DNA from: Saccharothrix sp. S26
GTDB lineage: Bacteria > Actinomycetota > Actinomycetes > Mycobacteriales > Pseudonocardiaceae
Direction: 5' to 3'
Assembly: GCF_021390395.1 (NCBI RefSeq)
Contig: NZ_JAJUWT010000034.1
Location: 1-64,000 of the forward strand
DNA length: 64,000 nt
The stretch's first letter is position 1. Each line of letters opens with the position of its first letter. The notes below the pieces were generated by a model. That model was not told where the DNA came from, searched no databases, and was given only the letters and a program-made list of their open reading frames with translations. This document shows positions 39,741-47,990 of this stretch, one piece after another. The position numbers were made by a program, and so were the translations under genes.

Positions 39741-40994
39741 GTGAAGCGCACCACGACGGCGGCGTTGGCCGCCCTGCTGCTCCTGCTGCCGGTCGGGGCG
39801 TCGGCGTCACCGCGGTCCACCTGGGTGGGCGCGTGGGCGACCGCGCCCACCACCGTGCCCGCCTCCGACACCACGGCGTTCGAGGACCAGACGCTGCGCC
39901 AGGTCGTGCACCTGAGCGTGGGCGGCGGCACGGTCCGCGTGCGGCTGTCCAACGAGTTCGGCACGCGGCCGCTGGTGATCGGCGAGGCGCACGTGGCCCG
40001 GCGGGCGGGCACGGGTTCGGCGATCGAGCCCGGCAGCGACCGGCGGCTGAGCTTCGGCGGCCGCCCGTCCGCGACCGTGCCGCCCGGCGCGCCGCTGCTC
40101 AGCGACCCCGTGGCGCTGCCCGTCACGGCCGACTCGGACCTCGTGATCAGCATCCACCTGCCGCAGCGCACGCCGGGCGACACCGTGCACGCGTTCCCCC
40201 ACCAGGACGGGTGGGTCGCGGCGGGCAACGTCACGGGTCGCGCCGAGATCACCCCGACCGCCGTGCTGGGCAAGTGGCACTTCCTCACCGGCGTGAGCGT
40301 CACCGGCGGCAAGCGCGGCTCGACCGTGGTGGCGTTCGGCGACTCCATCACCGACGGCGCGGAGACCACGCGCGGCGCGAACCGGCGCTGGCCCGACGTC
40401 CTGGCCCGGCGCTTCCAGGACGACCGCGGCCTGCGGCACCTGGGCGTGGTCAACGAGGGCATCAGCGGCAACCGGCTGCTGCACGACCCCAACCCGCCCG
40501 CCGGGCACCCGGCGGAGGGCTACGCGGCGTACTTCGGGCAGGCGGCGCTGCGCCGCTTCGACCGGGACGTGCTGGCCCAGCCCGGCGTCGGCCACGTCGT
40601 CGTGCTGCTGGGCGTGAACGACCTCGGCCACCCCGGCACGAGCGCGCCGCTGTCGGAGAAGGTGACCGCGCAGGACATCATCGGCGCGCACCGGCAGCTC
40701 ATCGGCCGTGCGCACGCGGCGGGCCTGCGCATCCACGGCGGCACCATCACGCCGTTCCGCGACGACACGTTCGGCTTCTTCAGCCCGGAGAACGAGGCCG
40801 CGCGCCAAACCGTCAACCACTGGATCCGCACCAGCGGCGAGTACGACGGCGTGATCGACTTCGACCGCGCCGTCCGCGACCCGAAGCAACCCGACCGGCT
40901 GCTGCCCGCCTACGACAGCGGCGACCACCTCCACCCGAACGACGCGGGCATGGCCGCCATGGCCGCCGCCGTGCCACTGCGCCTGTTCCGGTGA
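39741..40994 (+). CDS. Secreted SGNH/GDSL hydrolase
   Basis: 417 residues from GTG 39741. Signal peptide ~1-22. An N-terminal beta-rich domain (WVGAWATAPTTVPA...) precedes the SGNH domain: Ser in VVAFGDSITDGAE (block I), Gly in NEGISGNRLL (block II), Asn in VVLLGVNDLGHPG (block III) and Asp/His in SGDHLHPNDAGM (block V). Esterase or acetylxylan/rhamnogalacturonan-acetylesterase type. Coupled to the CE4 deacetylase, suggesting joint removal of N- and O-acyl groups from a polysaccharide. Confidence 0.88.
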   Translation: MKRTTTAALAALLLLLPVGASASPRSTWVGAWATAPTTVPASDTTAFEDQTLRQVVHLSVGGGTVRVRLSNEFGTRPLVIGEAHVARRAGTGSAIEPGSDRRLSFGGRPSATVPPGAPLLSDPVALPVTADSDLVISIHLPQRTPGDTVHAFPHQDGWVAAGNVTGRAEITPTAVLGKWHFLTGVSVTGGKRGSTVVAFGDSITDGAETTRGANRRWPDVLARRFQDDRGLRHLGVVNEGISGNRLLHDPNPPAGHPAEGYAAYFGQAALRRFDRDVLAQPGVGHVVVLLGVNDLGHPGTSAPLSEKVTAQDIIGAHRQLIGRAHAAGLRIHGGTITPFRDDTFGFFSPENEAARQTVNHWIRTSGEYDGVIDFDRAVRDPKQPDRLLPAYDSGDHLHPNDAGMAAMAAAVPLRLFR

Positions 40995-41000
40995 CAGCTC

Positions 41001-41032
41001 GCGGGGCCGCCTCCGACACCGGGCGGCCCCGC
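41001..41032. terminator. Hairpin after the SGNH gene
   Basis: GCGGGGCCGCC (41001-41011) pairs perfectly with GGCGGCCCCGC (41022-41032); 10-nt loop; 6 nt after the stop codon. No T-run. Likely terminator. Confidence 0.65.
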
Positions 41033-41130
41033 ACCCCTCGCCACGCCCGGCGTTCGACGGCCTGCTTGCCGGGGTGGGGGTCGGCTGGCTGCCGGTTCCG
41101 ATGATGGTCGCCTGCCGGGTCTGATCGTGG

Positions 41131-41255
41131 CCCGCCTGTCGGGGCGGAGGGCGGCGTGCCGGGTCAGGCGTCGGGCCGCCTGTCGGGGCGGAGGGCGGCG
41201 TGCCGGGTCAGGCATCGGGCCGCCTGTCGGGGCGGAGGGCGGCGTGCCGGGTCAG
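41131..41255. repeat. 44-bp tandem repeat, ~2.9 copies
   Basis: Units beginning GCCTGTCGGGGCGGAGGGCG start at 41134, 41178 and 41222, exactly 44 bp apart and nearly identical; a degenerate copy lies at 41290-41316. The array occupies the end of the convergent gap between the SGNH gene and a membrane protein gene and supplies the last codons and stop region of the latter. It has no spacer diversity, so it is not CRISPR. Confidence 0.85.
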
Positions 41256-41776
41256 AGGTCAGCCCGCCCGACGGGGCCGACGTCGGACTGCCTGCCGGGG
41301 CGGAGAGCGGCGTGCCGCTGACCCGGACCGGGTCCGTGTCGCGCGGCCAGCGCGTCGGCCACCGCCCCGGTCGCGAAGGCGTACACGGTCTTGTGCAGCA
41401 GGTCGACCACCAGTTCGGACCTCGGCCACGTCTGCGGCGGCGCGCCGACCCCGGTGGCGTTCTCCAGGACCTGGTCGTTGCTCAGCCGCACGACCGCGAA
41501 CATCGCCGAGGCCACCGGACCGCGCAGGCCGGCGTTGGCCATCAGCGACCGCACCACCCCCAGCACCGCACCCTGGCCGAAGTGCATGCCCAGGTTGAGG
41601 GCGCGCGAGGGGCGGCCCGATCGTTCCGGCAACCGGGCCAACCTGGTCAGCACCGCTCCCGGCACGTGGGAGTCGGGCCGTCCGGTCACCCGTTGTTCGA
41701 TCTTCTCGCCCACGGTCATCACGACCGCGCCGGCGAAGCCCGCGACCAGGCCCTGGCGCACCGCGCGTGTCAGCAT
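41252..41776 (-). CDS. Small membrane protein, unknown function
   Basis: 174 residues from ATG 41776. Two to three hydrophobic stretches (AGFAGAVVMTVGEKI, LNLGMHFGQGAVLGVVRSLM, TVYAFATGAVADAL) suggest an integral membrane protein; it resembles conserved actinobacterial hypothetical membrane proteins but I cannot name the family. The last ~25 residues (from GPGQRHAALRPG) come from the repeat array and are probably not conserved, so the tail may have been added by repeat expansion. Confidence 0.65.
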   Translation of the reverse strand: MLTRAVRQGLVAGFAGAVVMTVGEKIEQRVTGRPDSHVPGAVLTRLARLPERSGRPSRALNLGMHFGQGAVLGVVRSLMANAGLRGPVASAMFAVVRLSNDQVLENATGVGAPPQTWPRSELVVDLLHKTVYAFATGAVADALAARHGPGPGQRHAALRPGRQSDVGPVGRADL

Positions 41777-41877
41777 GCGCGCCGAGTACCCGGTAACCCG
41801 CTGTTCATGTCACGGCCCACCGCTGGTGGTTGCGGTGTTTCTCCGTCGTGGCTGAGTTCGGTTGCAAGTTTCGTCTG

Positions 41878-42477
41878 AGCTCGGACCGGACAACGGCGCC
41901 ACCTGGGCGTCACCGGTGAACATGGCCGACACGCTCAAGCCCCGCACGCCGGCCGACGGTCCCAGTCGGAACTGGGACGCGGTCGGTCCCGGCGTCGGCA
42001 TCCAGACCACCCACCGCAACCCTGTCCGGCGGGTGATCCCCGCGCACGACCGCCGACGCGGCGATGGAGCGGACCGGCGAGTCCACCGTGCTGGAGCCGG
42101 CGAGCTGTACCGCAACAACCGGCCGACGTCGGCGACCGCCGCGATCCAGCAGCGGCGCTGGGTCACCCGCGGCGCGATCGGGAGCGGCTTCCGGCCGTTC
42201 GCGGGGGCGAGCTGCCTGCTCGACCACGCGCTCCAACGCCGACGCGCCCGCCCGGCTGGCGTTCGTGAACTGCGCCGGCACCGAGACCCGGACCAAGAGG
42301 CGCATCCGGATGAGCGAGGACGAGGGCCGCACCTGGGCCTACAGCCGCCCGTCCGCCGACGCGCCGCTGCCGGCGAGGGCGGCAGCTACCGCGAGGGCGG
42401 CTACTCCAGCATCGTCGAGACCGCCGACCACACCGCTCGATCGCGTTCCGCAAGGTGAACCTGCCGTGGACCCAGGG
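41878..42477 (+). pseudogene. Sialidase-like (GH33/BNR) gene remnant
   Basis: Fragments typical of exo-sialidases lie in order but across frames: DNGATWASPVNMA (an Asp-box) near 41888, a TGESTVLEPA piece near 42075, ELYRNNRPTS near 42100, AFVNCAGTETRTKRRIRMSEDEGRTW in frame near 42260 (second Asp-box), and GGYSSIVETADH near 42400. The N-terminal arginine-triad part and signal peptide are missing, and frames shift several times. A dead gene for cleaving terminal sialic acids is the best reading. Confidence 0.7.
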
Positions 42478-42586
42478 CGGCGTGCGCGACGAGGGCTGTG
42501 ACGGCGGCCTGTCCTGACCCCTGGGCGAACAACAGCGCAATCTGCGAGAGGTCTGCCGCCGGGCTCGGCTGTTGGGCTCGCTTCCG

Positions 42587-42600
42587 TACCCCCGGGGGGT
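42587..42600. promoter_or_regulatory. CsoR-like palindrome
   Basis: TACCCCCGGGGGGT, a C-run facing a G-run, sits 24 bp before the ATG of the HMA-domain protein. This looks like operators of the copper sensor CsoR (C/G-tract palindromes flanked by TA). No csoR gene is in the window. Confidence 0.5.
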
Positions 42601-42623
42601 TTGGAAGCGGAGGGAGTAACCTC

Positions 42624-42866
42624 ATGCCCGACAGCAACGACGCGCTCTCCGACGAAGCGCCGCAGGCCGGGCTCGACTTCGTGGTCAAGGGCATGACCTG
42701 CGAGGGGTGCGCGGCCAGGGTGACCAACGCGGCCCGCCGCGTGCCCGGTGCCACCCGGGTCAAGCTCGACCTCGACGCCGCCACGCTGCGCGTCCTGGGC
42801 TCCACCGACGCGGCCGCGATCACCGCGGCGGTGAAGGACGCGGGCTACGTCCTCGAGCGCGGGTGA
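42624..42866 (+). CDS. Heavy-metal-associated (HMA) copper-chaperone-like protein
   Basis: 80 residues from ATG 42624 with AGGGAG 7 nt upstream. The ~65-residue HMA fold carries the metal motif GMTCEGCAARV (two Cys, CxxC) and ends with AAVKDAGYVLERG, as in CopZ/ATX1-type chaperones. A short acidic N-terminal extension precedes it. It would bind Cu(I) and hand it to a transporter that is not in this window. A CsoR-like site upstream fits copper induction. Confidence 0.85.
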   Translation: MPDSNDALSDEAPQAGLDFVVKGMTCEGCAARVTNAARRVPGATRVKLDLDAATLRVLGSTDAAAITAAVKDAGYVLERG

Positions 42867-42874
42867 GGTCCCCG

Positions 42875-44275
42875 CTAGACCGACATGGAGGGCACGAGCG
42901 GACGGCGGGTGGACTCGGCTCCGTAGGCGCGCCACGCGGTGGCGAGGGCGGCGACGGCGGCGCTGATCACCGGCGGTGAGGCGGTGAACGGCACCCGCAG
43001 CCGGTCGGCGCTGCCGCCGGTGGGGTCCAGCGAGCCGCCGGGCAGCACGGCCACCCCGTGCCGCAACGCCACCTGGGCGTACGAAGCGGCGTCCGCGCCC
43101 GGCAGCCGTGCCCACAGCGTCTGACCGCCCTCGGCGGGCGTGAACTCCCACTCGGGCAGCTCCTCGCGCAGCCGTACGCACAGGTGGTCGTGCTGTCGGC
43201 GCAACGCCGTGACGCGCTCCGACCGCACGGCGGCGAAGTCGGCCAGCAGCTCCACCGCCGCCAGTTGGTCCAGCACCGCGCTGCCCAGGTCGTGCACCGC
43301 CTTGAACCGGGCCAGCCGCGCGACGAGCGCCGCGTCGGCCCGCACCCAGCCGACCCGCAGCCCGCCCCAGACGACCTTGCTCAACGACCCCACCGTGATC
43401 GCCTCGGCCGTCGGCGGTGACGGTGGCGCGCCGGTCAGGTCCAGCTCGGCCAGCGCCTCGTCGAACACCAGCGGCACGTCACCCGCCGCCCGCGCCAGGC
43501 GCGCGCGCTCCAACGGGCTCAGCGACGAGCCGGTGGGGTTGCGGAACGCGGGCATCGCGTAGACGAGCGCCGGCCTGCACCGGCCCACCGCGGCCGCCAG
43601 GTCACCCGTCGCGCGCACCACCGCGCCCACCTCCCGGAACAGGTCCAGCGCGCCGGGATAGGTCGGTGCCTCGACCAGCACCTCGTCACCCGGCCGCACG
43701 AGCGCGCGCGTGAGCAGCGCCAACGCCTGCTGCGCCCCGGTCGTGACCAGGACCTGGTCCGCCGTGGTCGGCACCCCGCGATCGCGGTAGCGGGCGGCGA
43801 GCGCGGCGCGCAGCGCCGGGTGCCCGGACGGGTGGTAGCCCAGGTCGTCGCCCGCGAGCCGCTCCACCGCACGCCGTTGGGCCTCGACCAGCCGCGCGGG
43901 CGGGGCCATCGGCCCGGCGCAGGCGAACTGGAGCACGCCGTCGGGCGGTTCGAGCAGGTTGACGAACATCGGGTTCGCGGTCTCCGCGCGGGCCGCCGCC
44001 GCCCGCCCGCCGGGTGACACCCACGTGCCGCTGCCGCGCCTCCGGGTCAGCCTGCCCTCCTCGCGCAGCAGGTCGTACGCGGCGATCACGGTGGTGCGCC
44101 CGACCGCCAGCCCGGTGGCCAGCGACCGGTCCGGCGGCAGGGCCGTGCCCGCGGGCAGCGACCCCTCGTCGATCAGCTCGCGCAGCCGCGCGGCCAACAG
44201 CAGGTACAGCCAGCCTCGACCGGCCGACCAGCGCCCGAGCCGTCCCGCCAGGTCGTCCACGGAGATTGGCTTCAT
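42875..44275 (-). CDS. MocR-type GntR/aminotransferase regulator
   Basis: 466 residues. Residues ~1-90 form a GntR winged helix (LYLLLAARLRELIDEGSLPA, GRTTVIAAYDLLREEG); the rest is a fold-type I aminotransferase domain with PLP-lysine in VGSLSKVVWGGLRVGW and phosphate/ring contacts (TTGAQQALALL, AFRNPTGSSLS). MocR proteins sense PLP-linked ligands. It is divergent from the Cys/Met PLP enzyme at 44321 and ATTGG/CCAAT half-sites overlap its start codon region, so it likely controls both genes. Confidence 0.9.
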   Translation of the reverse strand: MKPISVDDLAGRLGRWSAGRGWLYLLLAARLRELIDEGSLPAGTALPPDRSLATGLAVGRTTVIAAYDLLREEGRLTRRRGSGTWVSPGGRAAAARAETANPMFVNLLEPPDGVLQFACAGPMAPPARLVEAQRRAVERLAGDDLGYHPSGHPALRAALAARYRDRGVPTTADQVLVTTGAQQALALLTRALVRPGDEVLVEAPTYPGALDLFREVGAVVRATGDLAAAVGRCRPALVYAMPAFRNPTGSSLSPLERARLARAAGDVPLVFDEALAELDLTGAPPSPPTAEAITVGSLSKVVWGGLRVGWVRADAALVARLARFKAVHDLGSAVLDQLAAVELLADFAAVRSERVTALRRQHDHLCVRLREELPEWEFTPAEGGQTLWARLPGADAASYAQVALRHGVAVLPGGSLDPTGGSADRLRVPFTASPPVISAAVAALATAWRAYGAESTRRPLVPSMSV

Positions 44276-44300
44276 GATGAGACCAATCTAGGCGAATTGG
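44263..44300. promoter_or_regulatory. MocR half-sites in the divergent promoter
   Basis: AGATTGG (44263-44269), CCAATCT (44283-44289) and ATTGG (44296-44300) are three related half-sites within 38 bp, spanning the MocR start codon and the upstream side of the PLP enzyme gene. Arms 1 and 2 are perfect 7-bp inverted copies. Suits binding of a MocR dimer for autorepression and activation of the neighbour. Confidence 0.5.
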
Positions 44301-44320
44301 CTCTCAAGGCAGACCACTTG

Positions 44321-45496
44321 ATGAACGATGCTCGCCTCATGCAGCCGGAAACCCGCCTCACCCGCACCGAAGTCCCCGTGTTGACCAGCACGCCCCTGTC
44401 CGTGCCGCTGTACCAGACCTCGGGCTTCGCCTTCGCCGACCTCGACGCCTTCGCCGACGGCATGACCAGGCCGGACGGCGCGTTCGTCTACACCCGGTTC
44501 GGCAACCCGACGGTCCGCGCGCTGGAGGACGCCGTGGCCTCGCTCGAAGGCGGCACGAACGCGTTGGCCACCGCGTCCGGCATGGGCGCGATCAACGCGG
44601 TGCTGCTGGCGACCCTCGGCTCTGGCGACCACGTGATCGCCCAGCGCGCGCTCTACGGCGGCACCCTCGCCTTGTTGCGGGACCTGGCGGAACGCTGGGG
44701 CGTCGAGGTGACCTACGTCGACGGCCACGACCCGGACGAGGTGCGCGCGGCGCTGCGGCCGCGGACCAAGGTGCTCTACCTGGAGACCATCGCCAACCCC
44801 ACCGGCCACGTCAGCGACCTGCCCGCGCTGAGCGCCGCCGTGCGCGACGACGTGCTCGTGGTCGTGGACAACACGTTCGCCTCGCCGCTGCTGTGCCGCC
44901 CGATGGAGCACGGCGCGGACGTGGTCGTGCACTCCACCACCAAGTACCTCGGCGGGCACAGCGACGTGACCGGCGGCGTGGCCGTGTTCGCCGAAGAGGA
45001 CCGTTACCGCGCGGTCTGGCGGCACTCGGTCGAACTGGGCGTCACCCCCGACCCGTTCGCGGCCTGGCTGACCATCCGCGGCCTGCGCACCCTGGCGCTG
45101 CGGGTCCGCAAGCACGAGGAGAACGCCGCGGTCCTGGCCCGGCGGCTGGCCTCCCACCCGGCCGTGCGGGTGGTGCACTGGCCGGGCCTGGACACCCACC
45201 CCAGCCACGCCGTGGCGACCCGGTTCCTCGACGGCTTCGGCAGCGCGTTCTCGTTCGACCTGGCGGACGCCGACGCGGGCCGCCGGTTCGTGACCGGTGT
45301 GGAGCTGGTCCGGCTCGCGCCGTCACTGGGCGGCACGGAGACGCTGGTCCTGCACCCCGCCAGCACCTCGCACCGGCAACTGGACGAGGAGCAGCTGACC
45401 GCGAGCGGCATCACCGGCGGCACGATCCGGCTGTCGGTGGGCATCGAGGACGTCGACGACCTGTGGCAGGACATCGACCGGGCCCTGCGACGCTGA
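44321..45496 (+). CDS. Cys/Met-metabolism PLP-dependent enzyme (cystathionine gamma-synthase/lyase family)
   Basis: 391 residues from ATG 44321 (a TTG at 44297 would add 8). Fold-type I PLP enzyme: VPLYQTSGFAF, YTRFGNPTVRALE, ASGMGAINAVLL, Asp in VVVDNTFASPLL, PLP-lysine in VVHSTTKYLGGHSDVTGG, and SLGGTETLVLHPAS. Family members are cystathionine gamma-synthase, gamma-lyase, methionine gamma-lyase and O-acetylhomoserine sulfhydrylase; the sequence alone does not decide. Pairing with a divergent MocR regulator favours a catabolic lyase role. Confidence 0.87.
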   Translation: MNDARLMQPETRLTRTEVPVLTSTPLSVPLYQTSGFAFADLDAFADGMTRPDGAFVYTRFGNPTVRALEDAVASLEGGTNALATASGMGAINAVLLATLGSGDHVIAQRALYGGTLALLRDLAERWGVEVTYVDGHDPDEVRAALRPRTKVLYLETIANPTGHVSDLPALSAAVRDDVLVVVDNTFASPLLCRPMEHGADVVVHSTTKYLGGHSDVTGGVAVFAEEDRYRAVWRHSVELGVTPDPFAAWLTIRGLRTLALRVRKHEENAAVLARRLASHPAVRVVHWPGLDTHPSHAVATRFLDGFGSAFSFDLADADAGRRFVTGVELVRLAPSLGGTETLVLHPASTSHRQLDEEQLTASGITGGTIRLSVGIEDVDDLWQDIDRALRR

Positions 45497-45498
45497 AC

Positions 45499-45527
45499 GG
45501 GGTGGCCGCCACCTCGGCGGCCACCCC
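45499..45527. terminator. Bidirectional hairpin between convergent genes
   Basis: GGGGTGGCCGCC (45499-45510) pairs perfectly over 12 bp with GGCGGCCACCCC (45516-45527), loop ACCTC. It begins 2 nt after the PLP-enzyme stop and lies 13 bp before the stop of the convergent protease, so it can serve both. Confidence 0.75.
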
Positions 45528-45540
45528 CTCGGTCACCTGA

Positions 45541-47847
45541 TCAGCAGGCGCCCTCGTCCCGCCACACGGCCCACGAGCCGGCCGCACCGGGCTCCGCGCC
45601 GGTGGAGTACCAGGTCGACGTCCACCTGTGCGCGTTGTGCGACACCACGTCGTTCGGGACGTACGCCTGACTCGCGCTCCACGCGGCCACGCCGCCGCAG
45701 CCGCCCGGTGTGCCCTGCCCGACGGTCAGCGTGAACGTGGCCGAGTGCGACGCCGTCGAGCCCGTGCCCGTGACCGTGACGCGGTACGTGCCCGCCGGGG
45801 TGCTCGCGGACGTGGTGATCGTCAGCCGTGCCGACTCACCCGACGCGACCGTGGGCGGGTCGAACGCCGCCGTCGCGCCCGACGGCAGCCCGGACGCGGA
45901 CAGGACCACCTTCTGCGACGCGCCCGCCGTGGTGGTGGCGACGGTGGAGGTCGCCGTGCCGCCGGGTTGCACCTCGGCCTCGGCCGGGTCGAGGGCGAGG
46001 GCGAAGTCATCCGCCGGCGGTGTGCCGCCGACGGTCAGGGTGTAGGTCACGGTGTGGCTGGTCGACCCCGCGCCCCGCACCGTGATCGGGTACGTGCCGG
46101 GCGCGACGTCCGACGTGGTGGACACGGTCATGGCCGCGGAACCGCCCGAGGTCACCGACGACGGGCTGAACTGCACCGTCACGCCGGCCGGCTGGCCGGA
46201 GGCGCTGAGCGCCACGGTCTGCGGGTTGCCGGACGTGGTGGTCGTGCGGACGGTCGACTGCGCCTTCCCGCCCGGCTCCACCGTGCCCGACGCGGGGTCG
46301 AGCGCGAGGGTGAAGTCGTCGTCCGGCGTGCCCGCGCACGTCGGCTCGCCCGGCTGGGCGGGCAGGTTGATCGCGTTCCACGCGGCCTTCACCGCGGCGT
46401 GCTGGCGGCACGTCGGGTCGAGGTTCTTCGCCGCGGTGAGGGTGGCGACGCGGTAGCGGAAGTGCGTCATGCCGGAGGTCTTGAGCAGCATGGCGTTGTA
46501 GAACACCCGGCCCGCGGCCTGGATGCCGATGCCGGTCACGGTCGAGCCGTCGCACGTCGGGCTCGCCTTCGACCCCTCCGCCAGCAGGTGGAACCAGTGG
46601 TTGAGCGGACCGGCCGCGGCGTGCACCTCCGTGCCGGGGATCGCGCTGGACCAGCAGTTCGGGTGACCGCTGACCGCCGACGGGTTGGCCATGTTCCGGA
46701 TCGGGCCGCGCCCGACCAGGTTGACCGACTCGCCGACCAGGTAGTCCGGCGTGTCGAACGGCGCGGGCTCGTTGGCGTAGGCCTCGGTCAGCGCGCCGAA
46801 GATGTCGCCGGTGGCCTCGCCCAGACCGGCCTCGCGCCCCGCGCCGCCGGGCGTGTACTGGTCGATGGCGTGCCCGTGCTCGTGCGCGACCACGTCCATC
46901 GACGCGATCCACTGGTTGGCGTTGTTGCGGCCGATCTCGATGTGCTGGCCGGTCCAGTAGGCGTTGACCGCGTTGAGGCCGACCTTCACCGTGACGCCGC
47001 GGCCGTTGCCGTCGATCCCGTTGCGGCCCAACCAGGACTTCATCATCTCCCACTGCTTCTGGGTGGACCAGAGCACGTCGGCGCAGCCGGTCTCCTTGCT
47101 GGTCGCGTTGCCGTTGCCGAAGGAGTTGGTGGCCTTGGTGAACGGCGCGTTGGTCGCGTAGTCCACGCAGCGCAGGCCGGGTCGCGTGTCGTCGACCGTG
47201 CTGTTGTTGCTGGTGTCGATGGGCAGCGGGTTCGGGCCGTTCCACTGGCTCGTGCCGGTGCCCGCCCGCGCGTCGTCCTGGCTGCCCTCGACCGCGCCGG
47301 TGCGCGCGTTGACGTAGACGTGCAGCCGGCTCGGCGCGCCGTCCTTGCGCCCGGCCACGACGGTCTCGTAGACCAGCGTGCCGTGCCCGCCGGCGAGCAC
47401 GGACAGCGTGGTGCGCTCCACAGCGTCCACTGAGGACAGTTGGGCCCTGGCGACGGACGCGGCTCGACCGGGTGTGATCGTCGGTTTCGGGTCGACCGCG
47501 AGGCCGCTCAGGGGAGCGGCGACGGTGTCCAGGACGTTGCCGGCGGCGTCGGTGGCCACCACGGCGTCGCCGCCGATCACCGGCAGGCCCTCGTAGGTGC
47601 GGTCGTAGGAGACGTAGAACAGGTCCTTCCGGCCGGGGACGCCGCCCTGGTAGACCGCCCGCCGCTGGAACCGCTCCCGCGGGCCCTTGGCCAGCGCGTC
47701 CAACCCGGACGCGGCGGCCTGGTCGGCGGACCGCACGGCGAGCGCGACGGGGCTCTCCGGCGTCGGTGGGGCCGCTTGCGCGGTGGCCGCCTGGACGGAC
47801 AGCGCCGTCAGGCACAAAGCGAGGTATATGCCGATTCTGCGTTTCAC
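45541..47847 (-). CDS. Secreted M4 (thermolysin-like) metalloprotease with C-terminal binding domains
   Basis: 768 residues. Signal peptide ~1-25, FTP/PepSY-type propeptide to ~200, then the M4 catalytic domain: zinc motif HEHGH in DVVAHEHGHAID, third ligand Glu in GLGEATGDIFGAL, and catalytic His region HAAAGPLNHWFHLLAEG. Two ~85-residue beta-sandwich repeats follow (DDFTLALDPASGTVEPGG and DDFALALDPAEAEVQPGG), then a ~50-residue chitin-binding-type module (AWSASQAYVPNDVVSHNAHR). Neutral protease acting on extracellular protein, probably while attached to chitin or fungal wall. Confidence 0.9.
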   Translation of the reverse strand: MKRRIGIYLALCLTALSVQAATAQAAPPTPESPVALAVRSADQAAASGLDALAKGPRERFQRRAVYQGGVPGRKDLFYVSYDRTYEGLPVIGGDAVVATDAAGNVLDTVAAPLSGLAVDPKPTITPGRAASVARAQLSSVDAVERTTLSVLAGGHGTLVYETVVAGRKDGAPSRLHVYVNARTGAVEGSQDDARAGTGTSQWNGPNPLPIDTSNNSTVDDTRPGLRCVDYATNAPFTKATNSFGNGNATSKETGCADVLWSTQKQWEMMKSWLGRNGIDGNGRGVTVKVGLNAVNAYWTGQHIEIGRNNANQWIASMDVVAHEHGHAIDQYTPGGAGREAGLGEATGDIFGALTEAYANEPAPFDTPDYLVGESVNLVGRGPIRNMANPSAVSGHPNCWSSAIPGTEVHAAAGPLNHWFHLLAEGSKASPTCDGSTVTGIGIQAAGRVFYNAMLLKTSGMTHFRYRVATLTAAKNLDPTCRQHAAVKAAWNAINLPAQPGEPTCAGTPDDDFTLALDPASGTVEPGGKAQSTVRTTTTSGNPQTVALSASGQPAGVTVQFSPSSVTSGGSAAMTVSTTSDVAPGTYPITVRGAGSTSHTVTYTLTVGGTPPADDFALALDPAEAEVQPGGTATSTVATTTAGASQKVVLSASGLPSGATAAFDPPTVASGESARLTITTSASTPAGTYRVTVTGTGSTASHSATFTLTVGQGTPGGCGGVAAWSASQAYVPNDVVSHNAHRWTSTWYSTGAEPGAAGSWAVWRDEGAC

Positions 47848-47886
47848 GCCAGCTCCTCAGGCATGCAGGGAAATCCCGAGTGGCGG

Positions 47887-47946
47887 CCTCGATGGACAAC
47901 TGAGTGTCTAGCGCCTCGACGACCCTTCCATCGAGGCTTGACCGTT
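47887..47946. repeat. Long-range inverted repeat upstream of the M4 gene
   Basis: CCTCGATGGA (47887-47896) and TCCATCGAGG (47937-47946) are perfect 10-bp inverted arms 40 bp apart, in the 143-bp gap between the protease start and the LacI gene end. Could be two half-sites of an operator or a leader stem-loop of the protease mRNA. Confidence 0.55.
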
Positions 47947-47990
47947 GCCAGAAGAAATATCCGGAAATTCTGCGGGCCATAACGCCGGCA

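Noticed and set aside
41131..41255. CRISPR array
   Set aside because: The repeats are head-to-tail without variable spacers, too few, and no cas genes are near.
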